Position numbers and translations under genes: made by a program | Origin: Sciurus carolinensis | Taxonomy: Eukaryota; Chordata; Mammalia; Rodentia; Sciuridae | Length of the DNA stretch: 64,000 nucleotides | Assembly: GCF_902686445.1 (NCBI RefSeq) | Contig: NC_062222.1 | Span: 130,455,035 to 130,519,034 of the forward strand | Direction: 5' to 3' | In this document: positions 54,617 to 64,000 of the stretch, one piece after another | Position numbering within the stretch: the stretch's first letter is position 1 | Layout: every line of letters begins with the position of its first letter | Notes under the pieces: model-generated | Database searches by the model: none | What the model was told of the DNA's origin: nothing | The model's input: the letters and a program-made list of their open reading frames with translations, nothing else

Positions 54617-57548
54617 TGCCCTTAACTAAGAAAAAATGTTTTGGAAAAAGGGAAAGCTTTGAGAAGCTTCAAAGTACCTGTCCTTTGTATGCCACCGGTG
54701 ACCATGAGACATGTTCTCTTGGGAAGTGAAATGATGACTTCTGGAATAGCAAAGACCAGTAACATTTAACCATAAAGCAAGTTAGGTGTAATTAAAGTAC
54801 GTATGGCAAAGTCAGAGAAATAAGAATATTTTGACCCACAGGACAGTATGTTGGTGGCCAGTAAGTTCTCTTTTCTTCCTTCCCTCCCTTCCTTCTCTCT
54901 TTACCTTTTTTTCTCCCTCCCTATCTTTTCTCCATTCCTTCTTTCTCTTTCCTGGTGAACAAAACTATGAAAATTTTGAGTAAATGAATAGCCCAAGAGT
55001 CCATTAACTGAACTGAATTTCAGTTTCCCAGGGAAATTAGAATGGGTCATGGATGAATTTCGGTTATTGCCTTGGGATTTTGACAGTGGAGATGGTAACA
55101 TATTCCCTCTTGTACTAAGGTGTTACAGGCCAGGTTGCCAGCAGCCCAACTGGAAGAGACTTAGCAATAGATTGCACTTAATGGAGATGAACATTTCTGA
55201 ATAGTGCAAGACTTCAAGGGTGGAATCTATCTGACATTCACTCTGTGATCCTTTTGGGTTTATCTTTTCCTTTAGCCACTGAAAATAGAGTCTTCTTTCA
55301 TGCAGAGTCAGTTGAAAAGTCTTGTCCAATGTACCCCTCACTTTCTTTTTCAATGTGAGAGGTGTATAACAAACATCTCAGCCTTTACATGCTTGCAACT
55401 TGAAATTGTGTGAGAATAATTGCACACTGGGTGAATCCTTGAATGGTCAGAGACAGTATCTAAAAGGTAAGTATCTCTCCCTTTTGTTTCACAGAAGGAT
55501 TTCTGAGACATGTTTATAAATCTGCTCAGAAGACTTTTGATGGGAGCTGCCTTGACCAATTGGATCATGCATCCTGGTATCAACTTCCTCTTCTTTTCCC
55601 TACCTGTCCTAAGTAAACTATCTTCAGGCAATTCTTTATGATAGACTACTTTTAGAAAACCCATGTTATGACAGAAGGGATTCTACTTTCCAATTTGAAA
55701 ATGACTAAATTCAGGCTTGAAGAAGTTAAGTAATTTACCAAAATCCTAATGTCTAACTAAATCCTGTGCTCTTTCTATCATATACTTTATTCCCTTCATA
55801 CGACTTTTTCTTGCCTTGTTTTTGCCTTGTTTGGAGCCCTGATGTGATCCTGCCAGCACTGGGGGTAAAAACTTTATTCCAAGCTAGCACTCTAGGGTGG
55901 AGAGAAGGTGGCTGTCTGTGTTCAGGGACTTGAGTGACCCAGTGTCCTTTGACAATTTAAAATAGGATTCAACTAACCATAGCAGACACCAGGGCACATA
56001 AGACAAGGCAGTGGGAGGAATGGTCCAGTCCCAGCAGTCCCCATGAGAGATCCCAAACAAGAAGGAGTTGCAGTTAGAGTCAGACACTTTCTGTGGATAG
56101 TTTCTGGGAGTTTAACATGTGTTGACATGATGGAAGATCCTGCAACTAGAAAGAAATGGAGCCTTTTTTGACCTAAAGAAACACTAAAAACAAGGCAGAT
56201 AGACAACAAGAGCAACACAAAGATTACAACTGGCATGTGTTGACTATAGACTAGGGATAATGTGTTTGAGATAGCACACGATATATTTTCCCACCCATAA
56301 AAATTCCAGTGCCCTGTGTGTAGCTACCCAATGAAACAATGGATTTCAATATTTCAAGGGCATCTAAGGTAAGACCTAGAATACAAAATTATTCCTGTGA
56401 TTTGCATGTCCAACTAGATTTTATTGGTATTATTGAGGTCACAGAATGGGTTTTAAAATTCAGGCTTTGAAAAAAATCTTCGAATATTAAAATACAAACA
56501 AGAACTCAATTTAAATGTATTTAACTACCAGCCATAGACTGAGTAAAAGACAGGACATAGAAGATGTTCACAGCAGATCGAAAGGGGAAGTAGAAATCTC
56601 CATTTCTTTTAGTGCATGAGAGGACCAGGAAGAGGGAAAGAAGGAAGAGGAAGTACAACCCTTGGACTTTACATTCACCCTAGTGCTAAACATCCAGAGG
56701 GGGATGGAAGGAGTTGTGAAGTTGGGGGCCATGTCTGACTAAAGCAAGATGAGTCTTTCCACTATCATAGAGTAACCTCAAGGCAATAGTGACTACAAGA
56801 GGGTATAAATTACAGTGGTAGGCAGAGATGGGGTCTGGGACAGAGCTTTCTGGTTTCCTGAAGTTGGTCTATACGTCACAGAATGGTGGATACAGCTGGA
56901 AATCAGCCTGCCAGTCAAGGAGTGGGTGTGGCTTTAGAAGACAGAGTCTCATAGATGACACCTGGGGTGGGGGAGCCCAAAGCAAAGGTGGGATGGGGTT
57001 GTTCCAGAACTTCCTGTGGAGAAGATGTGATGGATTCTCAAAGGCTCCATAGTGGCCACTGGGAGCTGAGGTGGAACCTAGTTAGTAGGGAGAGAAAGCG
57101 AAGTTGCCGATGCCATCCCTAAGCAGTGCACAGACAGGAACAACATGTTGTGGATGTGACAGCTGCTCTGACCCCAGGAAAGGATGGGAATGTGGTGCCA
57201 AAAGACCTGGCATGATGAGCTGGGCAACCTTTGAATAAGTTCCCCGAGGTAATCTAACCATACTATACCACCCAAGGTGAAGCAATGTGTTTATCTAAAA
57301 GGACTCACAGAATGGACCCAAGGGATTGGTTATAGAAAATAAAAGCAGATGCATGTTTAAGCACATCTGAGCTATAGTAGGAAGATATCCTACAAGTGAG
57401 GTGATGTTTCAGGGACAAATTAAGGCTGTATAAACATGGAATGGAATGTGTAGTACTGCACTATTCGAAAGAAAATTCCATTGCTTATATTTTTGGCTGC
57501 TCTTGACCTCCCTGAGAGGTGAGTGACTTGCCAAATCCAGGTAGTTAA
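54617..57548. other. Unassigned
   Basis: A TTCC-rich pyrimidine tract at 54870-54955. The remainder is mixed single-copy-looking sequence. Minus frames 55123-55353, 55350-55664 and 55973-56236 have no recognised domains. No gene. Confidence 0.4.
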
Positions 57549-57970
57549 AGTGACTAAGTTCTATTGCTATAAGAAAATACTCAATGTTGGGTAATTTGTA
57601 AGGAAGAGAAGTTTATTTAGCTCACAGTTTTGGAGGTCCAAGAGCATGGAACTGACATCTGCTGCCTGTATCGAGGGCCTCCTGACTCCACAGTGTGGTG
57701 GACAATAGTGCCTGAAAGAAGGAGAGATCACATGGTGAGAGGGAGCCAGAGAGTGGGAGGGGACATTCTCTTCTACGGCATCCATCTTGTGAGATCTAAC
57801 CAAGTTCCAGAGGAGCTCACTAACTCTTTCCTAGGACAGAGCTCCTGATGACATGATCACCTTCCACTAGTCTCCACCTCTTAAAAGTTTTACCACTTCA
57901 CATCACTGCTCTGATGACCACGCTTCAAACACATGAACCCTTGGCAGACACAAACTTTATTTCAACCATG
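57549..57970 (-). mobile_element. MaLR LTR (MST/THE1-like), minus strand
   Basis: 'ttgggtaatttgtaaggaag', 'gtttatttagctcacagttt', 'cacatggtgagagggagcc' and 'cagacacaaactttatttc' are the antisense MaLR order. The AATAAA complement is in 'gaagtttatttagc'. Confidence 0.8.
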
Positions 57971-58084
57971 GAAGTCACTCAGAGGTGGCCATCTGCTCCC
58001 AGTCTGGAACATTCAAGTCATAGACAATCGTCTCAGTACCTTTGAGAACTTAAAATATTTAAATATATTTTTAATTATAAATGG
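57971..58084. other. Unassigned
   Basis: Short spacer without recognised feature. Confidence 0.4.
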
Positions 58085-58186
58085 ACACAATATCTTTATT
58101 TATTATTTTTACATGGTGCTGAGGTCAAACCCAGTGCCTTGCATGTGTGAGGAAAGTGCTCAACCACTGAGTTAAAATCCCAGCCC
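58085..58186 (-). mobile_element. ID-type SINE
   Basis: 'catggtgctgaggtcaaac', 'gccttgcatgtgtgaggaaa' and 'aaccactgagttaaaatccc' are the ID unit on the minus strand, more diverged than the copy at 20572. Confidence 0.85.
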
Positions 58187-59154
58187 AAGAACTCAAAATA
58201 TGTTTAAAATATGATTCTAATTTGAGAGTGCAATAAATTTCAAAGACAATATGAATGGATGAATGTAAGATATTAATGTTTTATGTCAGTTTTATTTTGA
58301 AATTATAATATTTTAGATATATTAGATTTAATAAAATATTTTTATTTAACCTGAGTTAACCTGTTTCTTTTTACCTTTTTCAGTGTGGCAATTAGAGATG
58401 TTAAATCATATATGTAGCTTGAATTCATGACTTGCCTCATGTTTTAGTCTGAACTCTAGCAAAGGAGAGGAAGAAAAGAAGGTGTCCATCAGAGCTGTGA
58501 CCTGTGTTGGGGACCACATCATTTCCTCTTCAGGTTGATATATTTGAAGAGTGAAGGTGGGCATTGGTAGATGCTGAGACAAGGCTCACGAACTGGAGCT
58601 GTCCTTGCCAAATGAAGATGTGAGGTTGTTCTTCCAAGGATTGAGGCTGTGTTAATACCACAGAGAAAGGTCAGGTGAGGACCATAAGTTTGTTTTAGGG
58701 AGATCACTTTTCCTAGTGTCAAGAAAAAGAATGAAGTTCTGCCACACCTATTTCGTGTTCTTTCTATTCTCAGAACAAACTCTCAGCTTCCTATTTCTAA
58801 GAGGAGAATTTAAGATAAAAAATCCAGGCTCCAAAGTATTTCTTGAGTGTCAGAAATTATTATGAAGCATGTGGATGTATTAGCCTAAATACATTAGAAA
58901 CATATGATTGTATTTCCCTTTAAAACACATACACACTTAAAACTTAATGGGAAAAGTGCTTGGCAGATGGCTGCCTTTGGTTTTCTAAATCCCAAGTGTT
59001 TTCATGCACATATAGCCTCATATACATTTAGAGGATGCTCTTCCCACACAGAACAAGCCAGCTTTCCTCTGCCTACAGAACTGGGCTCTTGGGATGTGCA
59101 CCCGGGGTTCATCACTTCAGGTCAGAGCCTCAATGATCCTGAAGAAATCAAACA
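58187..59154. other. Unassigned, AT-rich
   Basis: AT-rich; no recognised repeat. Plus frame 58904-59224 runs into the following L1 and is spurious. Confidence 0.4.
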
Positions 59155-60104
59155 CTATTCTGAACTCAAAAAACTTAACACCAAAAAGACAAATAACCAA
59201 TCAATAAATAAACAAAGGAACTGAATAGGCACTTCACAGAAGAAATGCAAAGGATCAAAAAATAAATGAAAAAATGCTCAACATCTCTATCAATTAGAAA
59301 AATACAAATTAAAACTACACTGAGATTTCATTTCACTCCAGTCAGAATGGCAATTTTCAAGAATATGGGTAACAATAAAAGTTGGCGAGGATGTGGGTAA
59401 AAAGGTACATTCATACATTGCTGGTGGGACTACAAATTGGTGCAAACACTCTGGGAAGCAGTATGGAGATTTCTCAGAAAACTTGGAAAGGAATCACCAT
59501 TTGACCCAGTTATCCCACTCCTGGGTTTATCCCTATACTGCAGTTACGCAGCCGCATGAATGTTCATAGCAATTCAAGTCACAGTAGCTAAACAATGGAA
59601 CGAACCTAGGTATCCTTCAACAAATGAATAGGTAAAGAATATGTGTTATATATAAACAATGGAATATTACTCAGCCACCAAGAAAAATGAAATTATGGCA
59701 TTTGCCAGTAAATGATGGACCTGGAGACTATCGTGCTACGTGAAATAAGCCAGTCCCAAAAAAGCAAAGGCCAAATGTTCTCACTGATATGTGGATTCTA
59801 ACTCACAACAAGGGAGGCTGGGGTGGGGAGGAATACAAGTTGACTGAATTAGACAAAGGGGAATGAAGGGAAGGGAGGAGGGATGGGAACAGGAAAGACA
59901 GTAGAGTGAGTTGGACATAACTTTCCTGTGCTCATACATGAATACATGACCAGTGAATGCCACATCATGAACAGCCACAAGAATGGGATCCCAATTAGAA
60001 TATGCTATACTCCATGTTTGTACAATATGTCAAAATACACTGTACGGTCATGTAGGTCTAAAAAGAACAAATAAAAAATGGTTGTTATTAAAAAAAAAAA
60101 AAAA
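59155..60104 (+). mobile_element. 5'-truncated L1 with poly(A) tail
   Basis: Plus-strand L1 3' end of about 950 bp: ORF2 C-terminus ('tacattgctggtgggactac', 'tggaatattactcagccacc') and 3'UTR ('ctcactgatatgtggattct') ending in a 15-base A-run. Possible short target duplication 'caaacac' (about 59147-59153 and 60109-60115). The frames are broken. Confidence 0.85.
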
Positions 60105-60880
60105 CACCAAACACATTTCAAAGAGAATTAAAACTCCTTACCTCCGAAGGAAAAAACAAAACAAAAAAAAAACCCCGATAAAACACTTTCCTTAGTTTGA
60201 AATTTGGAGTGTTCAAAGGAAGGCAGAAAAGACTAAAACGTGAAGGAAGGGTTGTGCTTTTGTAGCTCATCCCCTCAATACGGTCATGGGAACTGTGGCA
60301 TGGGTTCAGGTAACCCAGCAGTGGAGGAAATGAATGTTCTCCTGCCAATCTCCGCCTGTCTTTGGGGTGGTGAGCAGACTTAGGAAGGACTTGCTCCAGC
60401 ACCTCTTTCTGCAAACTTCCATGGTCTGGAATCATCCTTAAGTATTGTGTCTCACTGAAGACTTCCAGCACAGTAAGCCGCTGTGCCTGCATCTGCAGAC
60501 TGAGCTGAGAGATGCAGTAATTATCATTCCACCTTTCCTCTTCGATGAATGTGATGATTCCTCTACTGACATATCCTATCCTTTCTATTCCCTGTGGGGT
60601 CCTCCTGCTGCCCTGGGAGACTCAGTTCAAATTAGTCTCCCTTCCCTGACTCCTAGGAGGCTTTTTCTTACGGTCTCAGGAAGGAACGGCTCCTCCACCG
60701 GGACCCTGGAGACCTCCTAAAACCTTCATGGGAGTGTTTCTTCATAATAGACTGTGCTCTTGGTTTCCTCGACCACCTCCTCAGTCTGCATGAGCTCCTT
60801 CAGGGAGGGAAGGACCTGTGTCCCCTCATGGCGGCACCTCCAGAGTGCCAGGTAACAGTGGCTTACTGGCCTTTCCTATT
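60105..60880. other. Unassigned
   Basis: Starts A-rich (60145-60175), then mixed. The opposing frames 60118-60492 (minus) and 60445-60720 (plus) do not look coding. Confidence 0.4.
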
Positions 60881-61800
60881 TGTGCAGTGCTTCTCATCAC
60901 TGAAAAATCACTATGATATACAAGAAATGCAACATGACTAAAACCCAAAGAGATTGACAGGTGACCAGGAAGTCCCCCTTATATCCATGAAGACCTTGAC
61001 CCTTTGCAAGACTGAGCAACTTTCCCAGCATCACCTCGTTTGGAATTGCAGGAGCTAAGGAGAATCTGGCATTTAATCTAGAGATTTTTTTTTTTTTTTT
61101 TTCCCCTTCACTGAACATGCCTGTTTGACTGAATTAAACACAGATGCTTCAGGTCACAGACAGACACATTTTGAATTTTGGATCTGATCTTAGCTTAAAG
61201 AAACAAAAGTGCTTTAACTCCAGTGAAGCTGATGGTAAGAAGCTCATATAAAGTAGTAAGACTTTAGCACAAGATTCTCAAAGAAGTATCTCAGGGTGTA
61301 AGGGAGGGGCTTCAGGCCCGGATGGGGTTCATGAAGTCCAGGAAGCCCTATATTTGTGGCAAAACTTTGTGTCTATGTGACTCGTTTTGTGCCTGTGTGT
61401 GACTGCGAGGAGAATACAAAGCGTGGTCATGAGAGTGCCTAAGACTCCTTCTGCCCGGGCAGAGGGGATGCCAGGCACCTCCCTGGGGATCAAGCTATCG
61501 CCATGTGGGCCAGTTTCCTCCTGCAGGCCCCCTTCCAGGCCAGGGGCTGCCAAGGCCTCGAGGAGGGGTTCCTGGGGCTCACTGGCATCCTGTGTATTAA
61601 CACTCCTGCATTGCAGACCCGCTAATCCCTCCCATAAGCTGCTTGGCTCAGCTCCTTTGCCAGATCTGATAGGAGGATTTAACCTTTCCTTTTTCCCTCT
61701 TGGCACGCACTCAATGGAATCCAAATAAAGAATTAAAGAGACTTGAAAGGGACTTTCCATTACCAAACAATTCGGTTTAAATTTCCGACCTTTCCTCTAT
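60881..61800. other. Unassigned, includes T-run
   Basis: T-run at 61086-61102. The two longest frames (61329-61766 minus, 61387-61728 plus) lie over each other in a moderately GC-rich stretch, which argues against both. Confidence 0.4.
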
Positions 61801-61802
61801 CT

Positions 61803-62110
61803 TTTTTTTTTTTTTTTTTCCATTCCCTTCTTTCTTCCTCCTCAACATTTGGGAGTCACGGCTGGCATAAATACCCTGGGGACGTGTGAAGAGCCAGAGA
61901 CTAGGAACGTGAGTGGAATTTTCCAAATTAAGGCGGCTTATTGGCTTTTGTTGCCAAACGAGCTGGGGAGGCCTGGCTTTTGGGTAATGCCTGGGAGCAG
62001 GAGAGTTCTGACATCTGGAAGAGGGTTTGGCGTTTATGGCTATAGCCACACATGCTCTGGCTTCATGGGACACTTGGCATTTTTTGCAATTCACCCGACA
62101 CCCTCCTCAT
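61803..62110. other. T-run then repeat-poor stretch
   Basis: A 19-base T-run (61802-61820) precedes a stretch with no recognised repeat that contains 'ggcataaataccctgggg' (61864) and 'ttggcttttgttgcc' (61943). It could be conserved non-coding DNA, but nothing in one sequence can show that. Confidence 0.3.
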
Positions 62111-62204
62111 TCTGAGTCCTTCCTCCCATGGCTCCCGGAACATAAATCCAACAAGTCTTAACTGAAGAGCTATGGAATCAGAAGCTGTTCCACCATCTCA
62201 GGGT

Positions 62205-62345
62205 AATAACAGTAGCTAAAATTTATGGGGAACTTCTATGTGCCAAGAATTACGCTGGCCCCACAACACTAAGGGGTGGGTCCCGTGTCTTTCCCCATTG
62301 GAGGGTTGAGGATTCTAAGACGCAGTGAGTAAAACACGATTCAGG
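62205..62345 (-). mobile_element. MIR-like relic
   Basis: 'acttctatgtgccaagaatt' and the following 'gaggattctaagacgcagtg' resemble MIR on the minus strand. Confidence 0.45.
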
Positions 62346-62744
62346 TTCTCCTGGACAGGATGTAGTAGAACTAGAATGCAAACCAGGCAATGGTCTTGAG
62401 AGCCAGAAAAGAATAACCAGGGTGGAAAGGAAGCTTCTCACAGGGCCAGGAACATGAAACAAAGCCCAACAAATTTTACTTATGGCAATGAAGAGGAAGA
62501 CGTGTCAAAATAAATCCAATATGTGCTCTTTATTTAGTTCTAAGAATAGCTTCTGATTCTTTTACTCACGATGATAGAGTAATACTCTATGTCGATGGTA
62601 ACAATTTTGAAATTACTCCCACCAAAGATGCCAGGTATGGGTGGCTTCATATGACAGTTCTTTCAAATGTGCTAGAAATGTTAATTAACATGTTGTACAC
62701 ACAGACCTGGGGTTTGGATGAAAGTATTTAATATTTCTTATAAT
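62346..62744. other. Unassigned
   Basis: No recognised feature. Confidence 0.4.
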
Positions 62745-62995
62745 AACAAGACCTGACATTTATTGAGTGCTTACCAAATGTCAGTTACTGTTTGGAGCTC
62801 TTTACCTATATTAGCTCTTGTCATTTTCCCAATAGTCCTGTGAGTTAATTCCAGTTATTATTCTCTTTTATTCTCATATATAATGTGAAGTAACTTGCCT
62901 GGGATCATGCATAGCTAGCAAAGAGCAGATTGGGGTTTCCACTTGAAGTTCAGCTCCAGAGCCTGACCTCTCAGTCAGTCACCCATGCATCGGGT
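62745..62995 (-). mobile_element. MIR, near full length
   Basis: 'catttattgagtgcttacca', 'ctctttacctatattagctc', 'gtgaagtaacttgcctggga' and 'gctccagagcctgacctctc' give the MIR from tail to head on the minus strand. Confidence 0.75.
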
Positions 62996-64000
62996 TAGGA
63001 GTTCCTACTTTGGTGGTTATTCTTTTATATATTTGTCTATGGGTCAGTGATGTAGATGCCAATCACCATACATGATTTGAAAATAGTAGCACATGTTTTT
63101 GCCCAGGAACTGCAACAGAAGTTAAAAGCAACTTATAGCACAGCCTGAGAGGAAGTGACAAGAGGTGCCTGGAACACAAGGGGGCGTGATTGAGAGTGAT
63201 CTTGCCTAATGGAATCCATTCCGTCTTAAGTTTTCCCAGGTAGGACGGCTTCTGTCAACATTAATCTAATAAATGAATGAATGGTTAATATGTACAGTTG
63301 ATCACTAGAACTGAGAGTAGGTGTACACGACGGGAGAGTGCACTTGGACGTATTATACATACACAGAGTATAACTTAGTCTAATTAGTGTCCCACTTTTG
63401 TGGTTCTACATGGTGTGGAGTTTCACTGGTCATGAATTCATACATGAACATAGGAAAGTAATGACATAAGTTGTAGGGTTGGTGTTTTGTTCCATCCCAA
63501 CAGCCTTTGGAGAAAGCAGGTTTGGGAAAGCATCCTCCAGTACCATGGTCTATCATATAGACTGGTAAAGCTACAAACAGTAACATCAGATCAGAAAGAC
63601 TGATCAATCTGAAAAGCGTTAGGTGGATTAGGTGCTTTCCTGTTACACAGTCCGGGGCCAGCAGGTGCTGAGTTTGGGGGCTTGGAGCACATTTTTGTAC
63701 TTCCCTGACAATTCCAAGCCTGGGCAAGACCTGTCTTAGAGATGATTTGTGCTGAGCCGTGCTCTCCTTTAAGCTGCATCTTATATCATTATGACAGAAA
63801 AAAATAAACGCTGTAGTGGCCCAAGCCTATGTCAGGAGCCGGGCTATGGGTTTGAATGTCATTCAACTTCTTTAGACTTCTCTGTGCTTATTTTTATTGG
63901 CAGATGGCAGGGACTCAATAACTAAGTGAAGTAACGGGTGGTTTAACTAAAAAAAGAGTTCTCTTCTTCTTTTAGGGTTGATCTAACAACAACAGCAATG
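62996..64000. other. Unassigned to window end
   Basis: Mixed sequence. A MIR-like trace at 63830-63930. The minus frames 63380-63727 and 63591-63779 overlap in different frames. No gene. Confidence 0.4.

Noticed and set aside
59155..60104. A processed pseudogene because of the A-tail
   Set aside because: The body matches L1 ORF2 and 3'UTR, so it is a truncated L1.
61329..61766. 145-aa minus frame opposed by a 113-aa plus frame
   Set aside because: The two frames mirror each other on opposite strands; nothing supports either as coding.

Overview
This window looks like mammalian nuclear DNA, most probably from a squirrel-family rodent (ground squirrel, marmot or tree squirrel). The clue is the SINE complement: 7SL-type B1 arms fused to an ID-like tRNA-derived unit (the 'ggctggggatgtggttcagt' type), plus abundant minus-strand rodent-like L1 and MaLR-type LTRs. 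The species call is inference from repeats, because no host gene is visible.

I found no convincing host protein-coding exon, rRNA, tRNA or CRISPR array. The long reading frames that look real are decayed L1 ORF1 and ORF2 pieces; the rest are short, overlap on both strands, or lie in GC-rich repeat. The window is therefore either intergenic or inside a very large intron.

Layout. 1-581: 3' end of a MaLR-type element (internal tail plus LTR). 708-939: B1-dID SINE. About 2.1-11.4 kb: a nested stack, in which an old minus-strand L1 was interrupted by a SINE, by a full-length younger L1 (2783-10590, itself hit by a truncated L1 at 6011-7137) and by an ERV LTR (10754-11290). 11.39-17.0 kb: old plus-strand L1 pieces, a MaLR LTR and a cluster of ERV LTRs of two families in both orientations. 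17-24.8 kb: ancient MLT1, MIR, L2 and L1M relics. 24.9-31.39 kb: a complete but dead L1 on the minus strand with 16-bp target duplications, a YY1-type site at its 5' end and about eight 35-bp tandem units in its 5'UTR. 31.4-36.8 kb: a Tigger DNA transposon, L2 and LTR relics. 37.69-38.68 kb: a local rearrangement with a perfect 107-bp inverted repeat and a 142-bp direct duplication. 39-64 kb: sparse relics of LTR, L1M, L2, MIR and SINE, with two stretches (43.3-44.05 kb and 61.8-62.1 kb) that are repeat-poor and could be regulatory.

No set of host genes works together here. The biology is the history of mobile elements: L1 supplied the copying machinery for itself and the SINEs, ERV/MaLR left solo LTRs carrying TATA and poly(A) signals, and later small rearrangements shaped the 38-kb region. 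I did not find evidence for a new molecular system; the most unusual structures are the 38-kb rearrangement, the nested stack and the L1 5'UTR monomers. Repeat family names come from remembered consensus patterns, not from a database run.
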